DNA of 64,000 nucleotides from Thiocapsa bogorovii (GTDB lineage Bacteria; Pseudomonadota; Gammaproteobacteria; Chromatiales; Chromatiaceae). The notes beneath the pieces were generated by a model. It searched no databases and was not told where the DNA came from. It saw only the letters and a program-made list of their open reading frames with translations. Location of the stretch: NCBI RefSeq assembly GCF_021228795.1, contig NZ_CP089309.1:1674001-1738000 (forward strand). The letters are read 5' to 3'. A program made the translations under genes and the position numbers. Shown here in pieces: positions 8,877 through 16,977 of this stretch. Position 1 is the stretch's first letter; each line of letters begins with the position of its first letter.

Positions 8877-9241
8877 CAGACACGCGCCTGACCTTGACAC
8901 GATCGGCCGCAACCTGGAACCGTCCCATGTTTCGCGCAACGCTGATCGACGAGATCCAAACGCTCGGCCCCGAGCACCCGGCACTCCAGCCGCTGCTGCA
9001 AGCGGGCCTGCGACAGACCAGCGCGGTGGCCGATGACGCACTAGCAGTCCACCTGCTGAGCAGCCGCGAGCAAAAGGGCCGTATCCTGGTGCATCTCGGT
9101 ATCTTCTACGCCGGCATCATCGCCGGCTGCAGCTGCGCCGATGATCCGTCACCGGTCGACACCATCACGGAGCACTGCGAGTTGCTGCTGGACATCGATC
9201 TCGCCACTGGCCAGGCACGGGCGGCCTTGTGCGGCGGGTAA
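8873..9241 (+). CDS. Conserved small protein of unknown function
   Basis: 122 residues, no signal peptide or membrane helix. The core strand ILVHLGIFYAGIIAGCSCADDP has a CxC pair followed by two Asp, and later CELLLDID. The pattern suggests a compact beta-rich fold and possible metal binding by the cysteines (inference). It overlaps the DUF4174 gene by 4 bp, so it is probably a cotranslated partner. I do not recognise a named domain. Confidence 0.65.
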   Translation: MTDTRLTLTRSAATWNRPMFRATLIDEIQTLGPEHPALQPLLQAGLRQTSAVADDALAVHLLSSREQKGRILVHLGIFYAGIIAGCSCADDPSPVDTITEHCELLLDIDLATGQARAALCGG

Positions 9242-9323
9242 CCCAACCTCGGCCGTGCTGTGTCTGTTGGCCCTCGTCGATCGAATCACCGGGAGAGCGA
9301 TCTTGATCAGCACGCATCAGGTG

Positions 9324-10316
9324 ATGAAGGCGATTACCTACAGCGAATACGGCCCGCCGGAGGTGCTGCGGGTCGAGGATGTGCCCAAGCCTGCGTGTGG
9401 CAACGACGAGGTGCTGGTGCGGGTACGCGCGGCCGAGGCCACCAAGGCCGATTGCGAATTGCGCCGCTTTCGCTTCGCCGTGAACTGGTTCTGGTTGCCG
9501 CTGCGCTTGGCGCTGGGGGTGCGCCGTCCGCGCCAGCGCGTGTTGGGCGGATACTTCGCCGGTGAGGTCGCCGCGGTCGGCAAGGCCGTTACAGGGTTCT
9601 CGATTGGTGAGCGGGTCTACGGTGGGACCGGGCTACGCCTGGGCACTTATGCAGCCTATGTGGCCCTGCCGGCCCGTGGTCCGGTTGCTCCGATGCCGGC
9701 GACGATGGAGTTTGCGGAGGCCGCCGCGGTGCCGCTGGGCGGGTTGAACGCACTGCATTTTCTCGGCCGCGCGAACATTCAGCCGGGGGACGAGGTGCTG
9801 GTCAATGGTGCGGGCGGCAGTATTGGCGCCCATGCGGTGCAGCTCGCCAAGTCATCGGGCGCGCGCGTCACGGCGGTCGATCATGGCCGCAAGGAGGGGT
9901 TTCTGCGTCGCCTGGGCGCCGATACCTTCGTCGACTATCGACAAACGGACTTCACCGCCGGCGGTCAGACCTACGACATCATCCTGAGCATGGTCGCCGG
10001 CGCGCCCTATGGTCGCTGTATCCGCGCGTTGCGGCCCGGCGGACGTTACCTGATCGCCAATCCCCGCCTGTCCGATATGTTGCGAGCATGGATCACCAAC
10101 CGTTTCACGCGCCGGCGCGTCGTCGTCGCCTTCGCCCCGGAGACCCGGGCCGGGTTGGACGCGCTGCGCGAACTGATCGAGCAGGGCAAGATCGGCCCGA
10201 TCGTCGATCGCGTGGAGCCCATGGAGCAGGCGTCCGAGGCCCATCGTCGCGTCGAGCGCGAAGAGCGCTTGGGGGCGATTGTGCTGGCGATCGAGGATCG
10301 TCTCGAAGCGAGATAG
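9324..10316 (+). CDS. NAD(P)-dependent alcohol dehydrogenase / quinone oxidoreductase (MDR)
   Basis: 330 residues. Medium-chain reductase fold: a GroES-like half (MKAITYSEYGPPEVLRVEDV, then GGYFAGEVAAVGKAV) and a Rossmann half with VNGAGGSIGAHAVQLAKSSG around residues 153-172. The catalytic zinc ligands of classical alcohol dehydrogenases are absent, so it belongs to the zinc-free quinone oxidoreductase-like group. It ends in a usual helix, LGAIVLAI. The ATG at 9324 is chosen because the family starts with MKA; longer frames upstream have no support. Its substrate is unknown. Confidence 0.85.
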   Translation: MKAITYSEYGPPEVLRVEDVPKPACGNDEVLVRVRAAEATKADCELRRFRFAVNWFWLPLRLALGVRRPRQRVLGGYFAGEVAAVGKAVTGFSIGERVYGGTGLRLGTYAAYVALPARGPVAPMPATMEFAEAAAVPLGGLNALHFLGRANIQPGDEVLVNGAGGSIGAHAVQLAKSSGARVTAVDHGRKEGFLRRLGADTFVDYRQTDFTAGGQTYDIILSMVAGAPYGRCIRALRPGGRYLIANPRLSDMLRAWITNRFTRRRVVVAFAPETRAGLDALRELIEQGKIGPIVDRVEPMEQASEAHRRVEREERLGAIVLAIEDRLEAR

Positions 10317-10373
10317 CGCGTCCGGCACGCGTTCGCGGCCGCCGCGATCACGTCGGCGCTGTTCGCCGGGGGC

Positions 10374-10643
10374 TTGGTCTTTGCTGCCGAGGAGCCGTCA
10401 ACCCAGAAAGGCCTCAAGGAGTTCGCGTGCAAGGACGTCATGCGCCTGTCCGACAACCAGCGGGAGTACGCACTGGCATTGGTACACGGCTACCGGCTCG
10501 GTAAGATGAACACCACGCAGGATGAGATCGAGGTCTTGGCAGCGATGACCGATCAGTTCATCGATCACTGCCTGGACAACCCCAAAGACAACGCGCTGGC
10601 GACGTTCGAGAAGATCGGCAAGTCACGACGGGGCTGCCGTTGA
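10374..10643 (+). CDS. HdeA/HdeB-like small periplasmic protein, start unclear
   Basis: The conserved part KEFACKDVMRLS...ALALVHGYRLGK...FIDHCLDNPKDNAL has the two-cysteine HdeA/HdeB pattern of small acid-stress periplasmic chaperones. In the same frame, upstream sequence from about 10320 encodes a good signal peptide core (AAAAITSALFAGGLVFA), but no ATG, GTG or TTG lies before it, because the preceding gene's stop codon is directly upstream in frame. The only start, TTG at 10374, would remove the signal peptide. The gene may have lost its start and be a pseudogene, or may use a rare codon. The C-terminal SRRGCR also looks replaced, next to an integrase fragment. Confidence 0.5.
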   Translation: MVFAAEEPSTQKGLKEFACKDVMRLSDNQREYALALVHGYRLGKMNTTQDEIEVLAAMTDQFIDHCLDNPKDNALATFEKIGKSRRGCR

Positions 10644-10674
10644 GCGTACGTTATCGAACGGCAGGACCGAATCG

Positions 10675-11148
10675 GTGTTGACAAGGTGTCCGGAATTGCC
10701 CGCAACGATCTTGGTCCAACGTCCGCTGCGTGAAGAAGTCCAGCCGTTCGATACTACGCGAGTCAGCGCCTCAGACGGCCGAGACCGCGAGCCTGTGCGA
10801 TTCGAACTGACCGACCAGACGCGCGAGGCCGTACAGGCCTGGATCAAAGAGGCCGCCCTCTCCGATGGGGATTATCTCTCCCCCAGTCGGCAAAGCGGCT
10901 CACCGCACTTGTCCGCCCGTCAGTACGCGCGCATCGTCAAGCGATGGATCGGACTCATGGGCGCTGATCCGCAGGAGTACGGGACGCACTCGCTGCGTCG
11001 GACCAAGGCGACGTTGATCTACCGTCAGACCAAGAACTTGCGCGCCGTCCAGCTGCTCTTGGGGCATCGCGAGATCGAAAGCACCGTGCGCTACTTGGGA
11101 GTGGAGGTTGACGACGCTCTCGACATTGCCGAGCACATCGAGTGCTGA
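10675..11148 (+). pseudogene. Tyrosine recombinase (phage integrase type), C-terminal fragment
   Basis: The 157-residue frame holds the C-terminal half of a tyrosine recombinase: HSLRRTKATLIYRQ (HxxR), LLLGHREIESTVRYLG with the third-box His and catalytic Tyr. The N-terminal core-binding domain and the first catalytic Arg are missing, so strand exchange is not expected. It directly abuts the damaged HdeA-like gene, as if left behind by an insertion. Confidence 0.75.
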
Positions 11149-11226
11149 GGGAAGCATGGGCGCTCAGTCACGGCTGAGCGCCGCTCGGGAATTCGGCGTG
11201 AGACCCTGCCCCCGGCAATCGATCCC

Positions 11227-12222
11227 CTAGATCGGCTCCTTGAGGACCTCTTCCAGGGTCGTGCCGTCCAGGACGCGATCGGCCCAAACCTCGAGTTCCG
11301 CCTCGCCCGCCTGCTCGAGGCGTGCCTCGGCCCAGGCCGGCAGGGGTCCGAAGCGCCGCACCAACTGCCGGCGCAGCAGCCTTGCCTCTCCCCGGGACAA
11401 TCCTTCCTTGATACCTTGCTGAATCCCTTGCTGAATCCCTTGCTCCAGTCCCTGTTGTTTCCACTCCTCGGTCCAGGTCTTCACCCGTTCGGCCAACATG
11501 GCGCGCATCTCCTGAAGATTGTTGACGTTCGGTAGCTCGGCGCCCGGCACTCGCGCCGGCAGCAGCACGCGCTTGAGCCAGACGACGAAGGCGCGACGCA
11601 GACTGTCCTGCTCGGGTGCGGCAAGCCAATCAATCAGACTCGCCAGAACCCGCTCGATATCCTCGGGCCGGCGACTGTTCTCGAGCCGGAACAAGGCCGC
11701 GGCGACATTGCGCTGTCCCGCCAGATCGGTATCCGCAAGCCGCTGCTCGTCCAGCAGCAGATAGCGGATCTGCGGCTGCCATCGGCGCAGCTGCTCGGGT
11801 AGATCCGGCTCGATCAAGTCGTCGAGACTGGTCTTGGCCCACCAGGGTTTCTCGCCATTGTAAAGGACGATCGGCAGCACGGGAGGCAGCGGGCTTCCAG
11901 AGGGGATCTCGCCAGCGGCGGCGAGGTCCTGATAGAGCAGTCCGACATAAGTCAACAGCCGCACCGCCATGAGGCGATCGACGCTCGACTGAAACTCCAG
12001 CAGCAAGTAGACGTAGACCCAGCGCTCGCCCCAGCGCAGCCGCCAAATCATGTCGTCCTCGCGCTCCCGTAGGTCGTGGCTGATGCCGATCTCGCTGACG
12101 CGCTGTAGGGTCGTGAAGTCCAATTGCTCGACCCAATCCTCGTGCACGAAGCCTCGGATCAAGTCCGCGACCAGATCGCGATGCGAAAACAGGAGCTTGT
12201 AGGAAGGATCGTGTTCGGCCAT
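11227..12222 (-). CDS. Rpn/YhgA-like PD-(D/E)XK nuclease with DUF4351 tail
   Basis: 331 residues. The N-terminus (HDPSYKLLFSHRDLVADLIRGF) and the FVYVYLLLEFQSS-type strand (here VYVYLLLEFQSSVD) are the Rpn recombination-promoting nuclease / putative transposase family. The active-site D (DDMIWRL), E and Q match PD-(D/E)XK with ExQ. The C-terminus after about residue 255 has short repeats (QGIQQGIQQGIKEG) and a DUF4351-like end (RLLRRQLVRRFGPLPAWAEARLE). Rpn proteins nick DNA and have been linked to recombination and phage defence. It is a lone gene with a weak ribosome site. Confidence 0.88.
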   Translation of the reverse strand: MAEHDPSYKLLFSHRDLVADLIRGFVHEDWVEQLDFTTLQRVSEIGISHDLREREDDMIWRLRWGERWVYVYLLLEFQSSVDRLMAVRLLTYVGLLYQDLAAAGEIPSGSPLPPVLPIVLYNGEKPWWAKTSLDDLIEPDLPEQLRRWQPQIRYLLLDEQRLADTDLAGQRNVAAALFRLENSRRPEDIERVLASLIDWLAAPEQDSLRRAFVVWLKRVLLPARVPGAELPNVNNLQEMRAMLAERVKTWTEEWKQQGLEQGIQQGIQQGIKEGLSRGEARLLRRQLVRRFGPLPAWAEARLEQAGEAELEVWADRVLDGTTLEEVLKEPI

Positions 12223-12702
12223 CAGGGAGAGCGGGATAATTCTGTTGTTTCAGAACAATACCCCAAACCGATCCGCATGACAGGGCGCGCGCAAGGCAGA
12301 TGCCTCAAGAGCGTCGGCAAGCCGCCGCTCGCGACAGACTGCTGCCGGGCAGGTAGATCCTGTTAGCGGAAAGTCGGCCGCGTTTCGACGAGTGAGAAGT
12401 CACGACCCAGACCTGTCGCTGACGAAAGGGCCCGGAGCGGCCCGGTTTGGACGCGTAGCGGACTGTCGCAGTCAACCCTGTGAGCGACTCTGGACCGGCC
12501 AGAAGCGAGTCTAGGGGCCTGTTTCCGAACGACCGTTGATCCGCGATAAAGAGTCATTTTCTATAAGGTGTCGGTTCGAGTGGGGGCCTGTCGTCCCGTC
12601 TTCCCGCGAGGGGCGAGAAATGCAGTAGACCTTGACGCTTGTTGCCGTGGCTGGAACGGCATAAAGTGCGATGTATGTAGAACATCCCACAGTTGCCACG
12701 TC
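12223..12702. other. No gene seen
   Basis: 480 bp between the divergent rpn-like and vapB genes. Short frames only, nothing recognisable. The promoter of the vapBC pair should lie in its right-hand end. Confidence 0.5.
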
Positions 12703-12960
12703 ATGCAAGAGATCGTCTCCATCCGCGAAGCCAACCAGCACCTATCCCGTTACCTTGCACGGGTTGAGCAGGGTGCCGAGCTCGTCATCACGCGACGCGG
12801 CAAACCCATCGCCCGAGTGCTGCCGATCACCGAGGCGAGGCCGCTTCTGACCGACGCCCAGCGCGCGGCGCGCGAGCGGTTGCGGGAGCGCATGAGCCGG
12901 GGCTACGCCCTCGGCGGCATACGCAGCGACCGCGACAGCCTCCATGAGCGCGGCCAATGA
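12703..12960 (+). CDS. Phd/YefM-family antitoxin (VapB-like)
   Basis: 85 residues. MQEIVSIREANQHLSRYLARV then ELVITRRGKPIARVLPI is the Phd/YefM fold: an N-terminal DNA-binding half with the VITRRGKPxA signature and a flexible C-terminus that would bind the toxin. Its stop overlaps the start of the PIN toxin by 4 bp (ATGA). Such antitoxins normally repress their own promoter. Confidence 0.9.
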   Translation: MQEIVSIREANQHLSRYLARVEQGAELVITRRGKPIARVLPITEARPLLTDAQRAARERLRERMSRGYALGGIRSDRDSLHERGQ

Positions 12961-13397
12961 CCCGGCAGCGCTTCAGCGTCGATACCAACATCCTCATCTA
13001 CAGCATCGACAAAGATGCCGGCCCTCGGCATGAACAGGCGCGTGCGCTCATGGACGCGCTTGCAGACGCCGATTGCGTCCTGATGCTCCAGGCGCTCGGC
13101 GAGTTCTTCCATGCCGTGACACGCAAGGCGAAGATGTCCGCGGACGAAGCCGCCGCTTTGGTGTACGACTGGATGGAGCTTTATCCGGTGGCCGCGGCCG
13201 ACGGGCGCACGCTTCGCGACGCCATCGGCCTGAAGAACGCGCATGGGTTCGGCTTCTGGGATGCCATGCTCGTGGAGGCCGCCAGGGTTGCCGGCGTAAC
13301 ACGCTTCCTCACCGAAGACATGCAAGACGGTCGCAGGGTTGGAGCCCTGCGCCTGGAAAACCCGTTCAAGGCGGACTTCGAACTCGGCTTCGATTGA
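12957..13397 (+). CDS. vapC: PIN-domain toxin (VapC-type ribonuclease)
   Basis: 146 residues with a PIN domain: SVDTNILIYSID (first acidic residue), QALGEFFHAV (Glu), FGFWDAMLVEAA (FWDA with Asp), and FLTEDMQDG (last acidic pair). These are the four acidic positions needed for Mg-dependent RNA cleavage. It is coupled to the Phd-type antitoxin before it by a 4-bp overlap and together they form a complete type II toxin-antitoxin pair. Confidence 0.92.
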   Translation: MTRQRFSVDTNILIYSIDKDAGPRHEQARALMDALADADCVLMLQALGEFFHAVTRKAKMSADEAAALVYDWMELYPVAAADGRTLRDAIGLKNAHGFGFWDAMLVEAARVAGVTRFLTEDMQDGRRVGALRLENPFKADFELGFD

Positions 13398-13422
13398 GCG
13401 CCCGCCGAAGTTCGACTCGCTC

Positions 13423-14017
13423 ATGCCTCAGCATCCGCTCTTCGACGTGTCCCCGGACCAGATTGCAGCCCTCGACGACGAAGGACTGCACCTGCTGATC
13501 GCTCGGCTGTGCGAGGCCGACCTGCAGCGCCGGGGGCTTGCTACCAGTGCCTTCCTTTACGGCGGCAACCAGATCGCTGCCGATGGCGGTATCGACGTGC
13601 GCGTCGAATTGCCTGCCGACACGCAGATCGACGGCTTCATCCCCCCGAGCGGCGACCGGCTTTCAGGCCAAGGCTGACGAAATGCCGGCAAGCGAGATCG
13701 CCAAAGAGATGCGCCGGGGGGTGACGCAACCCGACGGCACCAAGACTCGGCGTCTGCGCCCGAGTATTCGTGCACTGGCGGCTGAGGGTGGGGTCTATGT
13801 GATCGTCAGCTCTAAGGGTTCCACCGCCGACTCGAGGCTGACGGAGAGACGCGATGCCATGCGCGCCGCCGTCGCCGACCTCCCAGGCAGCGACGCCCTG
13901 CACCTCGACTTTTATGACCGGACCCGCATGACCACCTGGGTGCGCTCTTATCCCGGTGTCGTGCTCTGGCCTTTGGACCGGATCGACCAACCGCTGCCCG
14001 GTTGGCAGCCATTGTGA
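13423..14017 (+). pseudogene. Remnant of a large protein with N-terminal PD-(D/E)XK-like domain
   Basis: MPQHPLFDVSPDQIAALDDE opens a domain with ADGGIDVRVELP (acidic residue) and, one frame later, TGFQAKADEMP (QxK). Together these look like a restriction-endonuclease fold. The break is an extra C in a run of six at 13641-13646. The second frame continues IRALAAEGGVYVIVSSKGST and FYDRTRMTTWVRSYPGVVLW and stops at GWQPL. Full-length relatives, as I recall them, continue into a P-loop NTPase module of many hundred residues, which is absent here. It directly follows the VapBC pair. Confidence 0.6.
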
Positions 14018-14261
14018 AACTGGTCCCGCGCCTCCGCCGCCAATGGTCCCTACCTGCTGTTTTGGCCCCGGTTCGCCCCGCTCTCCATGCCTCGCGGATA
14101 GGTCCCCTGGGAAAAGCCTGCCTCTATGGCCGTCGAGCGTCGTGTCCATCAGATCGCGATTAGGATGGAATGGAGCAAGCTCGGGCGTTGTCGTCTTCCG
14201 CGAAAAGCCCGCTAGACTCCGGTAGACGGAACGAACTGTCCAGACCTCGAGGTGACTCGGC

Positions 14262-15428
14262 ATGCCATCGAACTTTCAGCCCGGCTTCGATTTCGACGAG
14301 ATGCGAACCCTGCTCGAGATCGCACAGCAGACCTACACCGGCATTGCACCGAGCAAGGGTGCCCCTCCCGTGCCGGCACCCCCGGTCAACTGGCGGCTCG
14401 ACACCGACCTGACGCCCAGTGGCACGACGTTGCTCGACAACTACTGGCAAGTCTGGCGCAACCAGGACGAGGACGACCAATATTGCATCGCGGTCCGAGG
14501 CACTGTCGCGACCGCGCCCAGCGTACTCGAAGATCTCTTGCTCCCACTGGTGCGCGCCCGCCTCTCGGTCTCGCTCGCGCACTGCGGTATCCCGCTGACC
14601 CTGGATCTCGACCTCGCGCGCGATGAAGCCGATAGTCCCGTGGAGGCCGGAGTTCATGCCGGCTTTGCGCTGGGTCTGATGTCGATCCTGTTCACGACCG
14701 ATGCCCCCTTGTGGTTGACCCTGCTCGGGCTTCCCGAGGATGCCCGGATCTACATCACCGGCCACAGTCAGGGGGCTTCGGTCGCACTTCTGCTCACCAG
14801 CTTCGTGCGTCACTCCGAGCTGTTTTCCTCCAAACACTACAAGACATACGTCTTCGCTCCCGCCAAGCCGGGCAACGACCACTACGCCTACGACCTCGAC
14901 CGGACGGCCGGCGTCCAGGGACTCGCGTACTCCGTGGTCAGCACGCAGGACTGGGTGCCGCAGGTCCCGTTCACGCTGGAAGGACTCAATGCCATCAATC
15001 GGCCCAATCCACTGGCCGCATTCCCGAGCGGCTGCGCCGAGGTTTCGACTGTCCAGTCGCCGCCGCAGGTGCAGCAGGCCGACGTTGCCGAAGAAGCCGC
15101 CCGCGAGGAGGCTCGGGCGAGGCTGCAGACGCTTTTCGCGGATTTGCGTCGGCAACTCCCGAACCAGATCTACGGCGTGACCGCGTCGCAACTCAGCCCG
15201 GCCCTGTCCGGCGCCGCTGGAGCAGATCGGATTCTCGGCTCGGCCTGCCTCGACTCCGTTCTCGAGCAACTCATTAACGCCATTCTCCCGTCACTCAACT
15301 TCGCCAAGGCCGGCACCATGGTTCCCGCCTTCGCGACACCCGGTTCAAATCCCGACGACCCGAAGGACTTCTTCTGGCAGCATCACCTGGGGAACTACTT
15401 GAAGTACCTGACGGAAGATTACGGCTGA
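14262..15428 (+). CDS. Class 3 lipase-family hydrolase
   Basis: 388 residues, no signal peptide. The nucleophile elbow YITGHSQGASVALLLTS around residue 165 is the GHSQG form of the lipase GxSxG motif. An earlier strand, YCIAVRGTVAT, matches the oxyanion part of fungal-type class 3 lipases, and the late Asp/His region includes VVSTQDWVPQVPF. A segment near residues 265-290 is Ala/Glu-rich and probably helical. It probably hydrolyses an ester or lipid in the cytoplasm or on the membrane face. GAGGTG lies 8 bp before the ATG. It is a single gene between remnants. Confidence 0.82.
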   Translation: MPSNFQPGFDFDEMRTLLEIAQQTYTGIAPSKGAPPVPAPPVNWRLDTDLTPSGTTLLDNYWQVWRNQDEDDQYCIAVRGTVATAPSVLEDLLLPLVRARLSVSLAHCGIPLTLDLDLARDEADSPVEAGVHAGFALGLMSILFTTDAPLWLTLLGLPEDARIYITGHSQGASVALLLTSFVRHSELFSSKHYKTYVFAPAKPGNDHYAYDLDRTAGVQGLAYSVVSTQDWVPQVPFTLEGLNAINRPNPLAAFPSGCAEVSTVQSPPQVQQADVAEEAAREEARARLQTLFADLRRQLPNQIYGVTASQLSPALSGAAGADRILGSACLDSVLEQLINAILPSLNFAKAGTMVPAFATPGSNPDDPKDFFWQHHLGNYLKYLTEDYG

Positions 15429-15445
15429 GGCATCGGGGATTCGGC

Positions 15446-15530
15446 GTGCATACCACCATGCTGCGTGTCGCCGACACGCCGGATCAGCTGGCCGTCGTCA
15501 TCGCGCATGAGATCGGCCACGTGCTACCCG
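15446..15530 (+). pseudogene. M48 metallopeptidase stump
   Basis: HTTMLRVADTPDQLAVVIAHEIGHVL contains the HExxH zinc motif of M48 peptidases (here HEIGH) in its usual setting. The reading then stops making sense at about 15530, where sequence from a response regulator on the other strand begins. Only about 28 codons remain. Confidence 0.6.
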
Positions 15531-15720
15531 TATTTGCATCCGCGGGCAGGCGGATGTCGAGCAGGACGATGTCGGGTGTGAGGTGCCGCAACAGCACCGT
15601 CAGCTCCGCGTCGCTGCCGGCTTGGAGGACATCCCAAACCTCCTGGCGGACCTCGTGGGAGACCAAGTCTCGGATAACCGGATCATCGTCGACGATAAGG
15701 ACCTGAATGATGCAAAAACA
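15530..15720 (-). pseudogene. Response regulator receiver-domain stump
   Basis: Reading the minus strand gives QVLIVDDDPVIRDLVSHEV, then LLRHLTPDIVLLDIRLP, which includes the acidic pocket DDD and the phosphoacceptor Asp of a CheY-like receiver domain. It is cut after RLPADANTG, where the M48 fragment on the plus strand begins, and it has no good start codon. About 62 codons remain. Confidence 0.65.
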
Positions 15721-15873
15721 CAGGTGACGTCGACGCGCAACACCGCACCCCGGCGGATGCTGGCCGACGCGGTCTCCGAACCCGAACGGAGCAACGCCGG
15801 GAAGACCCTCGTGCGGCAGCCCTTTTCGCCGCCCCTCGGCCGATCATCCCTCGCCGAATTCCCTGTCGCCGAT

Positions 15874-16356
15874 TCAATAGCGCCCGCCGGTCTTCAGCAT
15901 GTAATTCGCCAGCTCGGTGCGCTCGAGATTGACCCGCATCAGGTTCGTGTGGGTGATACGGAAGATCGCACGCATGACCTTGTAGACCAGCCGCGGATGG
16001 GTCTCGACAAGGGCCTCGAAATCGTCGGGTTCCAGGGTCAAAACGCTGCTGTCGTCCTCCGAGCGCAAGGCTGCCTTGCGTGCGGAGCCGTCGACGAAGG
16101 CACGGGTTCCGGCGCACTCGCCCGGACGCATCCGATACAGAGACTCCTCGACCCCGCCGACCGTCTTGCAGACGCATAGACGGCCCTCCGCCAGCAGAAA
16201 CAGGGTGCGCCGCTGCTCGTCCTCGGAGACCAGCAACTCGCCGTTGGTCAGCCTGACGAGACCCATGCACCCTGCAAGGACCGACGCTTCCGTCTCGTCC
16301 AGCTCGGTGCCGAGCTCCGAGCTGCGTAGTATTGCCGCCCGATCCATTTGATTCAT
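15874..16356 (-). CDS. Cyclic nucleotide-binding (Crp-like) domain protein without HTH
   Basis: 160 residues from the ATG at 16356. A single cNMP-binding beta-roll: GLVRLTNGELLVSEDEQRRTLFLLAEGRLCV, then GECAGTRAFVDGSARKAALRSE (phosphate-binding cassette position) and a C-terminal helix region FEALVETHPRLVYKVMRAIF. No helix-turn-helix follows, so it is not a classical transcription factor; it could be a sensory or partner protein. It lies 147 bp downstream of napB in the same direction and may be transcribed with the nap operon. Confidence 0.8.
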   Translation of the reverse strand: MNQMDRAAILRSSELGTELDETEASVLAGCMGLVRLTNGELLVSEDEQRRTLFLLAEGRLCVCKTVGGVEESLYRMRPGECAGTRAFVDGSARKAALRSEDDSSVLTLEPDDFEALVETHPRLVYKVMRAIFRITHTNLMRVNLERTELANYMLKTGGRY

Positions 16357-16503
16357 CGACCGATCTCCCGTTTCTCTCCAACACGATGGACAATGTGCAG
16401 CTGTCGTCCGCGCGCGCGGCAGCGGCGGACGCGGATCAATGTCCCGCCAGTTTAGCGCGTCGGATCGGGATGTGCCCCATCGGCGAAGCACGCTCGTAGC
16501 CGG

Positions 16504-16977
16504 TCAAGGCACGTCGAAATCATTTCCGACGAGCAGGTTCGCCTCGGTCTGCGGGACGTGGCACTGGGTACAGAAGTAGCGGGTTCCGATGATCTTCTTC
16601 TCGATCGTGCTCGGATCGCTGCGCAGGCTCACGTAATGGCTCTCGGGCATCGGAGAAGGCTCGGCCGCGTCCTTGTCCTGATCCCAGAGATCCTGGTCGT
16701 GATGACATTTCAGGCATTTATTGCTCTTCAGCGTAATGAGGCCGGACTCCTCGATGCTGTGCGGGATCAAGGGCGGCGCATCCTCGAACGCCGTCGGCAA
16801 GGTCGAGTCGGCATCCTCGGGATCGATCGAGAGGTAGTCGAAGCTCACCGGGTCGGGAGAATCGAAGACGGTCCCGCCAAGATCTTCGTCGATCCAGGAC
16901 AGGTCTTGTGCAAAGGTAAGGCTGCCGGCCAGAACGACCCCGACGACGAGCGCGAGGGAACGGGGAAGCATGGTCAT
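16504..16977 (-). CDS. napB: NapB, diheme cytochrome c subunit of periplasmic nitrate reductase
   Basis: 157 residues with a signal peptide (MTMLPRSLALVVGVVLAGSLTFAQ). Two heme-attachment CxxCH motifs are present, CLKCHH and CTQCH, with the nearby His ligands of NapB. It carries electrons to NapA in the periplasm. The ATG at 16977 overlaps the stop of napH by 4 bp. It is the last structural gene of napDAGHB. Confidence 0.95.
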   Translation of the reverse strand: MTMLPRSLALVVGVVLAGSLTFAQDLSWIDEDLGGTVFDSPDPVSFDYLSIDPEDADSTLPTAFEDAPPLIPHSIEESGLITLKSNKCLKCHHDQDLWDQDKDAAEPSPMPESHYVSLRSDPSTIEKKIIGTRYFCTQCHVPQTEANLLVGNDFDVP

